Below, one piece after another: positions 18,282 through 28,300 of a DNA stretch of 64,000 nucleotides. A program made the position numbers and the translations under genes. Numbering within the stretch: the first letter of the stretch is position 1; each line of letters opens with the position of its first letter. The stretch is from Hydrogenophilaceae bacterium (GTDB lineage Bacteria > Pseudomonadota > Gammaproteobacteria > Burkholderiales > Thiobacillaceae). The notes beneath the pieces were generated by a model. The model saw nothing but the letters and a program-made list of their open reading frames with translations. It had not been told where the DNA came from and did no database searches. The stretch is taken from positions 24,121-88,120 of the forward strand of contig JANJWO010000067.1 in the NCBI GenBank assembly GCA_024709485.1, read 5' to 3'.

Positions 18282-18719
18282 TCAGTAACGTGAATAGATT
18301 TGGGTTTTGCCATCCTGCTTCACCAGCAGAACATCGTAGCGATCCTTGCGGTTGCCCTGCTCCATGCCGGGCGAGCCCGCCGGCATGGCAGGCACCACGA
18401 GGCCGCGCGCTTCCGGTTTCTCCTTGAGCAGCCGCCTGATGTCCTTGGCAGGGACATGTCCTTCAACCAGGTAGCCATTCACCTCGGCGGTGTGGCAGGA
18501 ACCCAGGCCCGAAGGCACGCCCAGCCGGGATTTGTGGCTCGCCACGTTAGCCGTGTCATGGGCGCGCACCTTGAAGCCATTGGCTTTCAGATAGTCCACC
18601 CACTTGCCGCAACACCCGCAGGTGGGACTTTTATAGACATCGATGACAGGCTCCCCCGCCGCCCACAGGGGCTGGGTCAAGGCGCCGATGATGAGGATGC
18701 TGGATGCAGCGTGTTTCAT
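18282..18719 (-). CDS. DUF411 periplasmic metal-binding protein
   Basis: A 145-residue protein with a signal peptide (about 1-21) and the DUF411 signature: VYKSPTCGCCGKWVDYLKANGF, then GLGSCHTAEVNGYLVEGHVPA and a C-terminal GLVVPAMPAGSPGME. The CGCC motif and conserved His/Cys suggest a thioredoxin-like metal-binding fold; the family is widely linked to copper resistance. The start ATG 18719 has no strong Shine-Dalgarno. The 107-nt gap in front of it holds a cop-box-like palindrome, so a second promoter probably starts here. Confidence 0.88.
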   Translation of the reverse strand: MKHAASSILIIGALTQPLWAAGEPVIDVYKSPTCGCCGKWVDYLKANGFKVRAHDTANVASHKSRLGVPSGLGSCHTAEVNGYLVEGHVPAKDIRRLLKEKPEARGLVVPAMPAGSPGMEQGNRKDRYDVLLVKQDGKTQIYSRY

Positions 18720-18787
18720 GTCCGGTGACTTCGGTATTGGTTTGCTTGCAGTATGGGGAGAGCACCAGCACGGCAACCTGACGGAAA

Positions 18788-18805
18788 GATTACATTTTTG
18801 TCATC
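18788..18805. promoter_or_regulatory. cop-box-like palindrome before the DUF411 gene
   Basis: GATTAC-ATTTTT-GTCATC is a near-palindrome with 6-bp half-sites separated by 6 bp, the same geometry as the element at 22213-22230. It lies in the gap between the cupredoxin and DUF411 genes. The likely ligand is the adjacent copper response regulator; this is inference from similarity and position. Confidence 0.5.
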
Positions 18806-18826
18806 TTGCGGCACGGAACGATCAAG

Positions 18827-19315
18827 CTAGGGCTTGACTGCGATTTTTCCCACCATGCCGGCTTCGTAATGGCCGGGGATCAGGCAGGCGAATTCGAAAT
18901 CGCCGCTGCGATTGAATTGCCACAAGATCTCTCCTGTTTTTCCGGGAACCACGTGGGACATGTAGGGCTCGTCATGTTCCATGTCGGGGAATTTGCGCAT
19001 TACCGCAGCGTGCTCCTCCAGCGCAGCCTTGGTGCCGACGACCATCTCATGCAGCATGCGGCCGTCGTTCCTGAGCACGAACCGAACGGTTTCGCCGCGC
19101 TTCACCTGAATCGTGGCCGGCAAGAACCGCATGGTGTCAGTCATTCGAATTTCCACGGTGCGGCTTACCTTGGCGGTATCGCCGCCGATGCCCCAGGGTT
19201 TCTGTTCCTTGACGGCCGGAGCGGTAGAAGCCTCGTGTTTCGCTCCGCCATGCGCGAAGGCCAGGCTGCTCGCAAGGACAAAGGGAATAGCCAAAGTGGC
19301 AAGTATTTTTTTCAT
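18827..19315 (-). CDS. periplasmic cupredoxin (CopI-like)
   Basis: A 162-residue blue-copper-type protein with a signal peptide (about 1-21), a His-containing N-terminus (HGGAKHE) and a C-terminal cupredoxin domain. The ligand pattern is visible: the first His in GRMLHEMVV, then Cys and His in FACLIPGHYEAGM and the final Met. The arrangement resembles CopI-type cupredoxins used in copper tolerance. It lies 9 nt after the multicopper oxidase gene in the same operon. Confidence 0.88.
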   Translation of the reverse strand: MKKILATLAIPFVLASSLAFAHGGAKHEASTAPAVKEQKPWGIGGDTAKVSRTVEIRMTDTMRFLPATIQVKRGETVRFVLRNDGRMLHEMVVGTKAALEEHAAVMRKFPDMEHDEPYMSHVVPGKTGEILWQFNRSGDFEFACLIPGHYEAGMVGKIAVKP

Positions 19316-19324
19316 GTGGTCACC

Positions 19325-20689
19325 TCAGTGTTTGTGATGGAGTGGTTTTACTGCCTGCATTGTGTGTTCGTCTGCGGCCATGGATGCCTGACGTTCGGCT
19401 GGCATCGGGGCCCCAGTCCATTCCCGAGCGACGGTTCCCTTTGGATGCTGGTACCAGCCGGGGTCGCTGTAGTCGCCCGGCTTGACCTTGTCATGCACCT
19501 TGACCACGGTGAACATGCCGCCCATCTCGACCGGACCGAACGGCCCCTGCCCGGTCATCATAGGGAGGGTGTTGTCGGGTAAGGGCATTTCCATCTCGCC
19601 CATTTCCGCCATGCCGCTACTGCCCATTTCCATGTAATCGGGAACGAGCTTGCTGATTTTCTCGGTGATGCCGCGCTGGTCCACGCCAATCATGGTGGGC
19701 ACGTCATGTCCCATAGCATTCATGGTGTGATGGGATTTGTGGCAGTGGAATGCCCAGTCGCCGGGATTGACGGCGTCAAACTCGAAAGCGCGCATCTGCC
19801 CGATGGCGACATCCACGGTCACTTCCGGCCAGCGCGCCTGTTTGGGTACCCAACCGCCATCGGTGCCGGTCACCTCGAAATCGTAGCCATGCAGGTGCAG
19901 GGGATGATTGGTCATGGTCAGGTTGCCGGCGCGGATGCGCACGCGGTCGCCGCTGCGCACCACCAGCGGGTCGATGCCCGGAAACACCCTGCTGTTCCAG
20001 CACCACATGTTGAAGTCCAGCATGGTGTTGATCTTGGGCGTGTAGCTGCCGGGATCGATATCGAAGGCATTGAGCAGGAACACGAAGTCACGGTCCACGC
20101 GCATGAAATTCGGATTCCTGGGATGGACCACCAGGAAACCGTGCATGCCCATGGCCATTTGCACCATTTCGTCCGCATGCGGGTGGTACATGAACGTGCC
20201 CGACTTGGTCATGGTGAACTCGTAGACGAAGGTCTTGCCCGGCTTGATCTGCGGCTGGTTAAGCCCGCCCACGCCGTCCATGCCGTTGGGCAGGAGGATG
20301 CCGTGCCAGTGGATGGTAGTGTGCTCGGGCAATTTGTTGGTGACGAAAATACGCACTCGGTCGCCTTCCACGCATTCGATGGTGGGGCCAGGGCTGGAAC
20401 CGTTGTAGCCCCATAGCTTGGCCTTCATGCCGGGCGCCAGCTCCCTGACTACCGGTTCTGCGACCAAATGGAACTCCTTGACGCCATTCTTCATGCGCCA
20501 AGGGAGTGACCAGCCGTTCAGGGTCACCACGGGGTTGTAGGGGCGGCCGTTTTGCGGTTTCAGCGGCGCCTGGGTATTCGGGTCGGTCAGGATCGGCGCT
20601 TCGGGCAAGGTGGCGGCGCCGGCCCTGGTAACCAGGCCTGCACCCAGCACGGTGGCGCCGGAGCTTCTCAGAAACTGTCTGCGGTTCAT
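19325..20689 (-). CDS. Tat-exported multicopper oxidase (copper-resistance type)
   Basis: A 454-residue periplasmic multicopper oxidase. A Tat signal (NRRQFLRSSG) is followed by the four copper-ligand motifs: HWHG (H127, H129), HPHAD (H169, H171), HPLHLHG (about 260) and HCHKSHHTMNAMG (about 310), which together form one type 1 and one trinuclear centre. Such enzymes oxidise Cu(I) to Cu(II) in the periplasm. A Met-rich tail (MEMGSSGMAEMGEMEM) follows the last motif, as in CopA/PcoA-type oxidases. It lies between the TolC-like factor and the cupredoxin. AAGGA precedes ATG 20689. Confidence 0.93.
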   Translation of the reverse strand: MNRRQFLRSSGATVLGAGLVTRAGAATLPEAPILTDPNTQAPLKPQNGRPYNPVVTLNGWSLPWRMKNGVKEFHLVAEPVVRELAPGMKAKLWGYNGSSPGPTIECVEGDRVRIFVTNKLPEHTTIHWHGILLPNGMDGVGGLNQPQIKPGKTFVYEFTMTKSGTFMYHPHADEMVQMAMGMHGFLVVHPRNPNFMRVDRDFVFLLNAFDIDPGSYTPKINTMLDFNMWCWNSRVFPGIDPLVVRSGDRVRIRAGNLTMTNHPLHLHGYDFEVTGTDGGWVPKQARWPEVTVDVAIGQMRAFEFDAVNPGDWAFHCHKSHHTMNAMGHDVPTMIGVDQRGITEKISKLVPDYMEMGSSGMAEMGEMEMPLPDNTLPMMTGQGPFGPVEMGGMFTVVKVHDKVKPGDYSDPGWYQHPKGTVAREWTGAPMPAERQASMAADEHTMQAVKPLHHKH

Positions 20690-20707
20690 GTGTTTTCCTT
20701 GTGTGTT

Positions 20708-22126
20708 TCAATGGCCACCGCCGGCGTCGGCGGAGGATGCGGTACCGACCGTCAGCATCTGGCTGCCGGCGCCGCCGTTGTTCAGGCTGATATGCAGATT
20801 GCTTTCGGCAACCCAGAAATCCTTGAGCGCCTGGATGGAGGCATTGACGCTCGCCACCTGGGCTCGCGTGTCGGCAAGCAGTTCCCAGACCCCGATCAGC
20901 ATGCCGTTGTAGCGCAGCAGGTTTTCCTCTGAGATATGCCTGGCAAGCGGCACGATTTCGTCTCGGTAGCTGCCGGCCAGCTCATGCGCGGCACGGTAGG
21001 CGGCATAGGATTCATTCACTTCCGATTCGGCGTTCACCGCGATTTCCGCAACCCGATGCATGGCCTGGCTGTATAGCGACTCCGCCTTGGCGGTACGGGC
21101 CTCACCCCAATCGAAAATGGGCAGGGTGAGTTCGATCTCGTACCCTCGCTTGTCCGGCTCGCCGTCAGCATCGGCATTCAGGTAGCTCACCTCCAGCACG
21201 TTGACGAAACGTGTCGCACGGGTCAGCCCCAGGCTCCTGGCCAGGCCTTCGAGTTCCGATTTGGCCATGCGGATGTCGAGGCGCGAGGCCATGGCCTGGC
21301 GCTGGATGTCCTGTTCGGGGATCAACGCGGCGGGCAGCTCGGGCAAGCGCTCGGGCAAATTGAAATCGCGATCCTTACCGGAGAGGCCCATCAAACGAGT
21401 CAGGCGTTCGCGCTGCTGGGTGGCATTCTGACGGGCGCGAGTAAACTCCGCGCCCAGTTCCGCGGAAAGGAGTTGCTCGCGGCTTGCGCGCAGGCGGCTA
21501 AAATTTCCGACCTCGGCCATGCGGCCGGCCAGTTCAGCGCCCGCCCCGGCCGCTTCCCACACCGTTCCCATGTATCTTGCGGCCTGCTGAGCCGCCACGG
21601 CGGAAAAGAAGGCCTGGCGGGTCTGCTGGGCCAGGCGCAAGACTTCACTTGCCACTTTGGTCTGGACTGTCTCGAACCGCCGCCGTTCGATCTCGGTGCG
21701 GGTCGGCAGGGTAAGCAAGCCCAGCACATCGAACAGAAATTGCCGCTCGATTTCGCTGACCCCGCCGCCGCTCAGGCGTGAAAATGTGAAGCCCGGATTA
21801 CGCAGACGGCTGGCCTGCACCAGTTCTGCCTCGGCAATGCCCAGATTGGCCAGGCTGGCCTGCAGTCCGCGGTTATTGAGAATGGCGATTTTTACCGAAG
21901 TCTCGGCCGTGAGCGGCTCGCTCAGCAGCCGCTTCACCTCATCCGCGACGCGGACGGAATCTTCCTGGGTGAGGATGCGGCTCGGGGAAACCGCCGAGCG
22001 TTCCTGGGTGATGGCGGCCACCTTTTCCAATCCGCCATCGGGGCTGAACGTTGCGCAGCCCCCCAGGAAAGCCGTCCCCGTCAGTGCTATAAGTAAGCCG
22101 CGTTTGCGTAATATGTGTACAGGCAT
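20708..22126 (-). CDS. TolC-family outer-membrane factor lipoprotein
   Basis: A 472-residue outer-membrane efflux-type protein. ATG 22126 gives a lipoprotein signal ending in LGGC; GAGG lies 6 nt upstream. Long helical repeats typical of the TolC/CusC family follow, e.g. NNRGLQASLANLGIAEAELVQASRLRNPGF, LPIFDWGEARTAKAESLYSQA and YNGMLIGVWELLADTR. It is the first gene of the copper operon, reading away from the copR-like gene. No RND pump or membrane-fusion protein accompanies it, which is unusual for a metal efflux system. Confidence 0.88.
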   Translation of the reverse strand: MPVHILRKRGLLIALTGTAFLGGCATFSPDGGLEKVAAITQERSAVSPSRILTQEDSVRVADEVKRLLSEPLTAETSVKIAILNNRGLQASLANLGIAEAELVQASRLRNPGFTFSRLSGGGVSEIERQFLFDVLGLLTLPTRTEIERRRFETVQTKVASEVLRLAQQTRQAFFSAVAAQQAARYMGTVWEAAGAGAELAGRMAEVGNFSRLRASREQLLSAELGAEFTRARQNATQQRERLTRLMGLSGKDRDFNLPERLPELPAALIPEQDIQRQAMASRLDIRMAKSELEGLARSLGLTRATRFVNVLEVSYLNADADGEPDKRGYEIELTLPIFDWGEARTAKAESLYSQAMHRVAEIAVNAESEVNESYAAYRAAHELAGSYRDEIVPLARHISEENLLRYNGMLIGVWELLADTRAQVASVNASIQALKDFWVAESNLHISLNNGGAGSQMLTVGTASSADAGGGH

Positions 22127-22212
22127 GTCAAACCTCGTGTGTTGATTGGGTGCCAAGATGCTTGCGTTGGCCGCATACTGGGGGAGATCACCCGACACGA
22201 GACTGACGGGAA

Positions 22213-22230
22213 CATTACAAATTCGTAATG
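22213..22230. promoter_or_regulatory. perfect cop-box-like palindrome between divergent copper operon and regulator
   Basis: CATTAC-AAATTC-GTAATG is a perfect 6-bp inverted repeat with a 6-bp spacer in the 164-nt region shared by the TolC-family gene (minus) and the response-regulator gene (plus). It closely resembles the boxes bound by CopR/CusR-type regulators. A single site here could control both directions. Confidence 0.6.
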
Positions 22231-22290
22231 CCTGGTTTGGGTTGTACGTGCTATGGCAGGATATATCCGACCAATGCAAGGATTTGCAGA

Positions 22291-22971
22291 ATGAAGATTC
22301 TGATTGTCGAAGACGAGATCAAGACCGGTGAGTATCTGAAACAGGGCCTGTCCGAGGCCGGCTTCGTCACGGATGTGGCCCGCGACGGCTGGGAGGGGCT
22401 AGAGCTTGCCAAGGGGGGCCATTACGACTTGATGATTCTGGATGTGATGCTGCCAGGCATCAACGGCTGGCAGGTGCTCGAAGGCGTGCGCAGAGCGGGC
22501 GCGCAGATGCCCGTTCTTTTTCTGACCGCGCGCGACCAGGTGGAGGATCGGGTCAAGGGACTCGATCTGGGCGCCGACGATTACCTGATCAAGCCATTTG
22601 CTTTCGCCGAACTGCTGGCCAGGGTGCGCACCCTGGTAAGGCGGGGCCAGGCCGGCCTGGATTCTCCCGTTCTCAAAGCGGCCGACCTCGAGCTGGATTT
22701 GCTTCGGCGGCGCGCAGTCCGCGCAAGGCGCAAGATCGACCTGACGGCCAAGGAGTTCGCCCTGCTCGAGCTGTTTTTGCGTCGCAAAGGAGAGGTTTTG
22801 CCTCGCAGCCTGATCGCCTCCCAGGTGTGGGACATGAATTTCGACTCCGACACCAATGTCATCGACGTGGCCGTGCGCAGGCTGCGCGCCAAGGTGGACG
22901 ATGGCTACGAGCTCAAGCTGATCCACACCGTGCGCGGCATGGGCTATGTGCTGGAAGAAATCGCTCCGTGA
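22291..22971 (+). CDS. OmpR-family heavy-metal response regulator (CopR/CusR type)
   Basis: A 226-residue response regulator. The receiver domain (about 1-115) has the acidic pair ED at 8-9, phosphoacceptor D51 ([10 protein letters not shown]), LTARD and the KPF lysine. The C-terminal winged helix (about 125-222) ends with [18 protein letters not shown] recognition helix and [11 protein letters not shown] 22291 is chosen for AAGGA upstream and the conserved MKILIVEDE start. It overlaps the kinase gene by GTGA. The gene order with the copper operon makes copper the likely signal. Confidence 0.93.
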   Translation: MKILIVEDEIKTGEYLKQGLSEAGFVTDVARDGWEGLELAKGGHYDLMILDVMLPGINGWQVLEGVRRAGAQMPVLFLTARDQVEDRVKGLDLGADDYLIKPFAFAELLARVRTLVRRGQAGLDSPVLKAADLELDLLRRRAVRARRKIDLTAKEFALLELFLRRKGEVLPRSLIASQVWDMNFDSDTNVIDVAVRRLRAKVDDGYELKLIHTVRGMGYVLEEIAP

Positions 22972-24344
22972 AGTCCCTGTCGCTCACCGCCCGCATCAGC
23001 CTGCTTTTTGCCGCCTGCGCGGCGATTGTCCTGTTGGGGCTGGGCTGGGTGGTCGTCCAGTCGATGGAAGCGCATTTCCTGGAGATCGACCGCCACGAGA
23101 TAGAGGGCAAGCTTTCCCTGGTGCGGAATCTTTTGGCCAAAGTTGACGCACCGGTCGACCTCGACACCATTCCCAGCCAACTGGATGATGCGCTGGTCGG
23201 CCACCATGGCCTGTCCGTCGCACTGATCGACAAGGACGGTGCGATCTGGTTCACGAGCCAGGGCCAGGATTTCCCGATTGCGCTGCTATTGCAGACCGAA
23301 CCCGGTCGCATCCTGACATGGACGGAAAACGGTCGGACCTATCGCGGCCTCACGGCGCCGGTCGCCATCGGTCTTCAGGATGCCTCGCGCTTTACGACGG
23401 CCATTTCCCTTGACATCACCCACCACCGGCAATTCAGGAGCGAGTTCCTCGCCCTGCTGATGTTTACCACGATGCTGGCTGCCCTGATCACTGCCGCGCT
23501 GGGGTGGCTGGTCACCCGCTTGGGCCTGCGCCCGTTGCGCAGAATGACCGCGCTGGCCACGAATCTTTCCGCAAGCCACCTGAACGAACGCATTCCCGAG
23601 GCTCCGCTGCCCGTCGAAATACGAAGCCTGGCCACGGCTTTCAACGCCATGCTGGCCCGCCTCGAATCGTCCTTTCAAAGGCTGTCCGAGTTTTCATCAG
23701 ATATCGCGCACGAGCTGCGCACACCCGTGAGCAATCTCATGACCCAAACGCAGGTCGCACTTTCCAAGGCGCGCAGCGCGGAGGAATATCAGGAAGTCCT
23801 CTACTCCAATCTGGAGGAATATCAGCGTCTGGCGAAAATGATCGGGGACATGCTATTTCTTGCCAAGGCAGACAATGGCCTCATCATTCCCACGCACGAC
23901 CCGGTCGACCTCGCGGCGGAAGTCAGGGACTTGTTCACGTTCTATGAGGCGCTGGCGGAAGACAAGGGCATCACGCTCGCTGCCCATGGCACAGGAAGCG
24001 TGACCGGAGACCGCCTCATGCTGCGCCGGGCGCTCTCCAATCTGTTGTCCAACGCGATCCGCCATACACCGCGTGGCGGCATGGTATCGGTCGATATCCA
24101 TAGCGACGATGGTTTCGTGTCGGTCACGGTAGAAAACCCCGGTGAACCCATTCTTTCAGAACATCTGCCGCGCATTTTCGACCGCTTTTATCGCGTCGAC
24201 CCATCTCGCCAGCGCATCAGCGAGGGTGCCGGACTGGGGCTGGCGATCACAAAATCCATTGTCGATGCGCACGGCGGAAAGATAGAGGCCCGGTCAGGCG
24301 AAACGACCTGTTTCGAGATTCGGTTTCCGGTTATACAGCCTTAA
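22968..24344 (+). CDS. heavy-metal sensor histidine kinase
   Basis: A 458-residue membrane kinase. Two membrane helices (about 7-28 and 155-178) flank a periplasmic sensor; a HAMP region follows, then the H-box with H248 ([12 protein letters not shown]), an N-box ([13 protein letters not shown]), and the G-boxes ([17 protein letters not shown]). This is the CusS/CopS class. The GTG start at 22968 overlaps the regulator stop by 4 nt, so the pair is co-translated. The stop lies inside a 12-bp palindrome (24337-24348). Confidence 0.93.
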   Translation: MKSLSLTARISLLFAACAAIVLLGLGWVVVQSMEAHFLEIDRHEIEGKLSLVRNLLAKVDAPVDLDTIPSQLDDALVGHHGLSVALIDKDGAIWFTSQGQDFPIALLLQTEPGRILTWTENGRTYRGLTAPVAIGLQDASRFTTAISLDITHHRQFRSEFLALLMFTTMLAALITAALGWLVTRLGLRPLRRMTALATNLSASHLNERIPEAPLPVEIRSLATAFNAMLARLESSFQRLSEFSSDIAHELRTPVSNLMTQTQVALSKARSAEEYQEVLYSNLEEYQRLAKMIGDMLFLAKADNGLIIPTHDPVDLAAEVRDLFTFYEALAEDKGITLAAHGTGSVTGDRLMLRRALSNLLSNAIRHTPRGGMVSVDIHSDDGFVSVTVENPGEPILSEHLPRIFDRFYRVDPSRQRISEGAGLGLAITKSIVDAHGGKIEARSGETTCFEIRFPVIQP

Positions 24345-24539
24345 GGCTCTAGTTGACTGAACATTCTGAAAACTAGCCAGAATCTGGGCGGCCGCACGCA
24401 TCTTGAGGTGTGGACGCTTTTGCCCTTAAGGAAAACAAACCATGCGCCTTAAATCTGTCATTTTTTGCCGTCTTTAAATGGCATCCGTTTACCACGCGAG
24501 ATATAAAGTAAAAGTCCCCTATGACTTAGGAGACTCCTC
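24345..24539. other. gap between kinase gene and 252-residue gene
   Basis: 195 nt with visibly lower GC than the left flank. It holds the right half of a 12-bp palindrome over the kinase stop, a loose CTAGTT...AACTAG inverted repeat (from 24349), a second CCTTAAGG copy, a TATAAA-like candidate -10 at about 24511, and the Shine-Dalgarno AGGAG (24528-24532) embedded in AGGAG-A-CTCCT. No gene is seen. It marks where composition changes, so it is a candidate element boundary. Confidence 0.5.
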
Positions 24540-25298
24540 ATGCAACAGCAGATCCCCGGCACCGAACTGTCAATACACACTTGGCTGACTGTGTTCCTCG
24601 GACAACCCATACCCATCCAACAATCGAAAGATGGTTATGCCATCGGAGATTTTCACACCCAAGGCCTAGATTTATGCGCCGACCTCGCAAAGACTGTACT
24701 TGAGACGGTAGAGGCCTCACTTTTCTGCGATTACTCTACCGCTGCACGTATCAGTAAGATGTTTGATATCGCCAATGGGAAAGTGCAGTTTGGCGTAATA
24801 ATCTACTCTTCTACAGCCGCACCTATGGGTTTCGAGTCAGTAGCAATGGAGGTTCTCAAACGCATAAACTTAACTGAACGTCATCTAGTGCCAAAAGAAA
24901 GCGGCCCATGCCAAGAGCATGCGGATGAATTTCTGGCAAGGCATGGGGATAAGCGCATCCCGGAAGCCTTGGTAGTAAAAACGCAAAACGAACAGATCGA
25001 GCTGCGTGGAAAGATCCCGCAAAAAGCGGTGCGCACCGAGATCAAACATGAATCCCTCGATGTCTCTGGAAAAGCCGATGGAATCATCAGATCACAACGG
25101 ACGCTCATCATTGAGATGGCCAAGAAAAAATCAATGTCCGTAAAGTTCGAGGAAGAAAAGCATGTCGACCAGATAGCTGACGCGGTCAAGGACGGCAAGG
25201 TATACAGGTTTAATCTCCAAATCGAAAACAACGGAAACGACAAAGCCATAACCGTCCTCAAGGAATTTTCCTTATTGAACGACGGCTGGGCGTTCTAG
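24540..25298 (+). CDS. unknown protein, convergent partner of the giant recombinase
   Basis: A 252-residue protein that I cannot assign. It has no signal peptide or membrane helix. The N-terminal half (about 1-110) is mixed alpha/beta. The C-terminal part (about 150-250) has a beta-rich pattern (VVKTQNEQIELRGKIPQ, DVSGKADGIIRSQRTLIIEMAKK, KVYRFNLQIENNG) that could be a small barrel, but this is only an impression. AGGAG lies 7 nt before ATG 24540. Codon and base use are AT-richer than in the genes to the left. It faces the giant recombinase gene with a 42-nt gap. Confidence 0.72.
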   Translation: MQQQIPGTELSIHTWLTVFLGQPIPIQQSKDGYAIGDFHTQGLDLCADLAKTVLETVEASLFCDYSTAARISKMFDIANGKVQFGVIIYSSTAAPMGFESVAMEVLKRINLTERHLVPKESGPCQEHADEFLARHGDKRIPEALVVKTQNEQIELRGKIPQKAVRTEIKHESLDVSGKADGIIRSQRTLIIEMAKKKSMSVKFEEEKHVDQIADAVKDGKVYRFNLQIENNGNDKAITVLKEFSLLNDGWAF

Positions 25299-25340
25299 CT
25301 CTCGAGACAAACGCCACAATCGGTTTTCTTGTCCGAACGA

Positions 25341-28300
25341 TCAGCTGACCACTATCGCAAGGGCAAGGAACGCCACTACAAGCTCGATCCTGTTCCTGAT
25401 TTTCCATTCAGCGGACTCAGACAAGAACACAGCGCACCGGGTCTTGGCCCTGGAGCCGTATTCATCCATCACGGGAGAATCTACCCGAATCTCATTTCCT
25501 TCTTTGCTCTTGGCCAGCTCTGCTTCAAACCCATATTTTTTGGCACGCGCCATAAGAGACTCATTGGCTTCATGTCCATAGCGGGTGGTATCCAGTGCGC
25601 GAGCAGTGACATATCTGTTGTCATCAATCCCCCAGAAGTCCAGGGTTTTTCTGACCAGGTCAAACTGATCGTCTCGCGCCATCAACAACTCGCCTGAACG
25701 ACCTACCATGCCGGCTAGCAAATTTGCCTTGACGCTGTGCGCGGGAAGTTGCTGATATTTCTCCATAGCTTCAAGCGCCGCCTTGTTCAATCTTGTCCAG
25801 CCGTCCTCCCGTATTCTTCGAAGATATTCGAGTTGATCTGTTTCGGCCGCTTTGGGGGTTTCCTCTTTCTTTCCGCGCGACCCCAGATGAATTCGTTTGC
25901 CTGCGGCCTCAATCACCCCGACCGCCCGATCCGCCCAGTCCTTGTCCAAATTCAGGGCCTCAACAATTTGATCCACTTCCTTCCCGCGGGCGAGCAACCT
26001 CATCAGGCTGAGTACCGTCGCTGGTCTCGGTTTTTCTGTCTGATAGGCTGGTGAGAGCACTTCTGTTTCGGATGGGACGTCCAGCACAGGGAACACATCC
26101 AAGTCGATCACTATGCTGTCCGCGCGCGCATAAAGGCGCGTCTCTGGTCTGACGGGCTGAAAAAACTGCTCGGCAATATCCGGCAGGCAATGCAGGTAGC
26201 TGCGCAGCCCCGTCTTCAGATTCGTGTGCCCGAGAAACCGAGCCACCGCCCACCCCGCGCGCCGTGTCGGCCCCATCCCGCCGAGCAAGGTCTGGGCGAT
26301 CTCCGCACCATCCTTGCCCCCGTCAAGTCTGGACCATCCCGGCAAGGCCGTGCCGGTGAGCGAGAGCAGTATCCGGTTGGCCGCAGCGTGGCGCGCGCGG
26401 TGAAGATTCGAGCCTGGATTGCCGGTCGCTTGCTTGAGAACCGAAATCGCAAGCCTTTTCACCCTAGGCCAATCGGGTTCACTGCCGTCGTCCCTGCAGA
26501 AAATCCGACCATTCTGCGCATCACCGTAAATCCCTTCAGCGCGCATGAGTCGCTCCTCGATCAATACCTTCTCCTGGCCCTCTAACCTGAAAACCAATGG
26601 CACGATGCGGCGCGAACCAGGCGTCTTCAGCTTGCGAATGGGGTTGGTACGAACGATCAACACCATGTGATCGCCATTCACAACCCAGTCCGCGCGGGTC
26701 AGGCCCTTTGCCTCGTTTCCGCGCAGGCCGAACCGATAACACACGAGCAGCAGCAGGGCCGCATCGCGCGCCTCAAGGCATTCTTCGGTTTTACAAGCAA
26801 GCAGCCTCCGCAGGGCCGACTGATAATCTTCCTCGAGCAGCACACCCGCATCCACCGTGACCCTCGAACTGCCAAACTCGAGCTGAGACCAGTCCGGATC
26901 CTCCATGCCATAGACGCGTCGCCCCCAGCGGTGGAACGCCACCAGCCTGTCTGCCATGTATCGCTTGTCCTTCACGTCGGCCGACTCGAGCAACTGCTGA
27001 TAGGCTTCTGTAACGTCCTCCTCGTCCAGGTCGGCCAGTTCGATGTCATACATCAAGGATTCGAAGCCCCCGGCCAACGCCGACAAGTAGCGCAGAATGC
27101 TCCCGGTGGCCAGACGTTCTTTACCTTTCCTTCGATCGAGCAAGTGAGCTACCCACAGCGCCAGGGCCTGGGTTGCCGAACTGATTTCCCGTTCGTAATG
27201 CCTGACGACCTTGCGGATGCTGGCCTGTTGCTGCTTCCTCTCGGGCGACCCATTTACTTCTAACCCATGCTCGCTTTCGGTAAGTTCCAGCCCTGCGACA
27301 ATCCGGCGGACTGCACCAAACACCTTGCGCGCGCCCTGCTGCAAGACTTCCTTTTCGCGCACACCGCTTGGCAGGATCAGTCTGCCGACCATGCGCACAT
27401 CCATGGCTTCGTCTTCGGATTGTGGGACTTCGATAAGCCTGCGCTCTCCCCAGCGCAGCAGTACCCAGTCGAACCATTCCAGTGCGTAGCTTTCCACGCG
27501 TCCGCTCAGATAGCCCGCCAGCACCCCGGGCAATTCCAACTGGTTGACCTGGTCCACTGCGAATGCCAGCGCCTCCAGCAGCATGTCATAAGACGCCTTC
27601 TCGCTCAGCCATCCGCCTCCGGCGAGCAGTTCTGCGACTGGTGCCAGCTCCATCGGCACCTGCCCCAACGCACGCGGCCGCTTGCTTCGCCCTGACAGGC
27701 TGCGCTCGATCAACCAGACCGCATCGGCCGATATGCGATAGCGGCGGACCGGCACGCCGGGATCACGACACTCGAAGAAATTCTCCTCGTCTTCAGAGTG
27801 AGCGTAAGTTGGGCTGTACTCCAGAAAATGCTCCCCGCCCTTCTTGGCAAGCCGAACCCCCTTGCCCCGTGAAACCGCGCGCAGAACTTCCTGATCCGAC
27901 ACCCGACTCTCAACCAGTAGCAGCAATGTAGCCATGGCCGCGCAATTGGTATGCCCAGGCCTGCCTTCGCGCATCTGCCCAACAATTGGCGCCAGCGCCC
28001 GACTGACCGTGTCGAGCATCGCCCTGGCTCCAGGGGCTGCCTCGGTGAAGGCGGTCGTCCCGGCATCGGCGAAGACAAACGTCCTTTTTAACCGTACACG
28101 TTTCCCCGTCCGCCTCCAGACGCGCTTCGCGCGCTTGAACAGACAGGCCCACCTCAACCTCGCAAAGGGGTGTGGCATCCCCTTCGGGGTCGTGACCAGT
28201 TGCGTTGCCAGCCTGCTCAGTTCTTCCTCCGACAGCGCGTCCATCGTCCTGCCGGCAAGCGTCTCCTCAATCAGCCGGACGGCGTCCCGGCGTGCCTGCC

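Noticed and set aside
24337..24348. 12-bp palindrome AGCCTTAAGGCT over the kinase stop as recombination site
   Set aside because: No second copy is seen near 30.9 kb, so there is nothing to mark a repeat pair; kept only as a note in the gap description.
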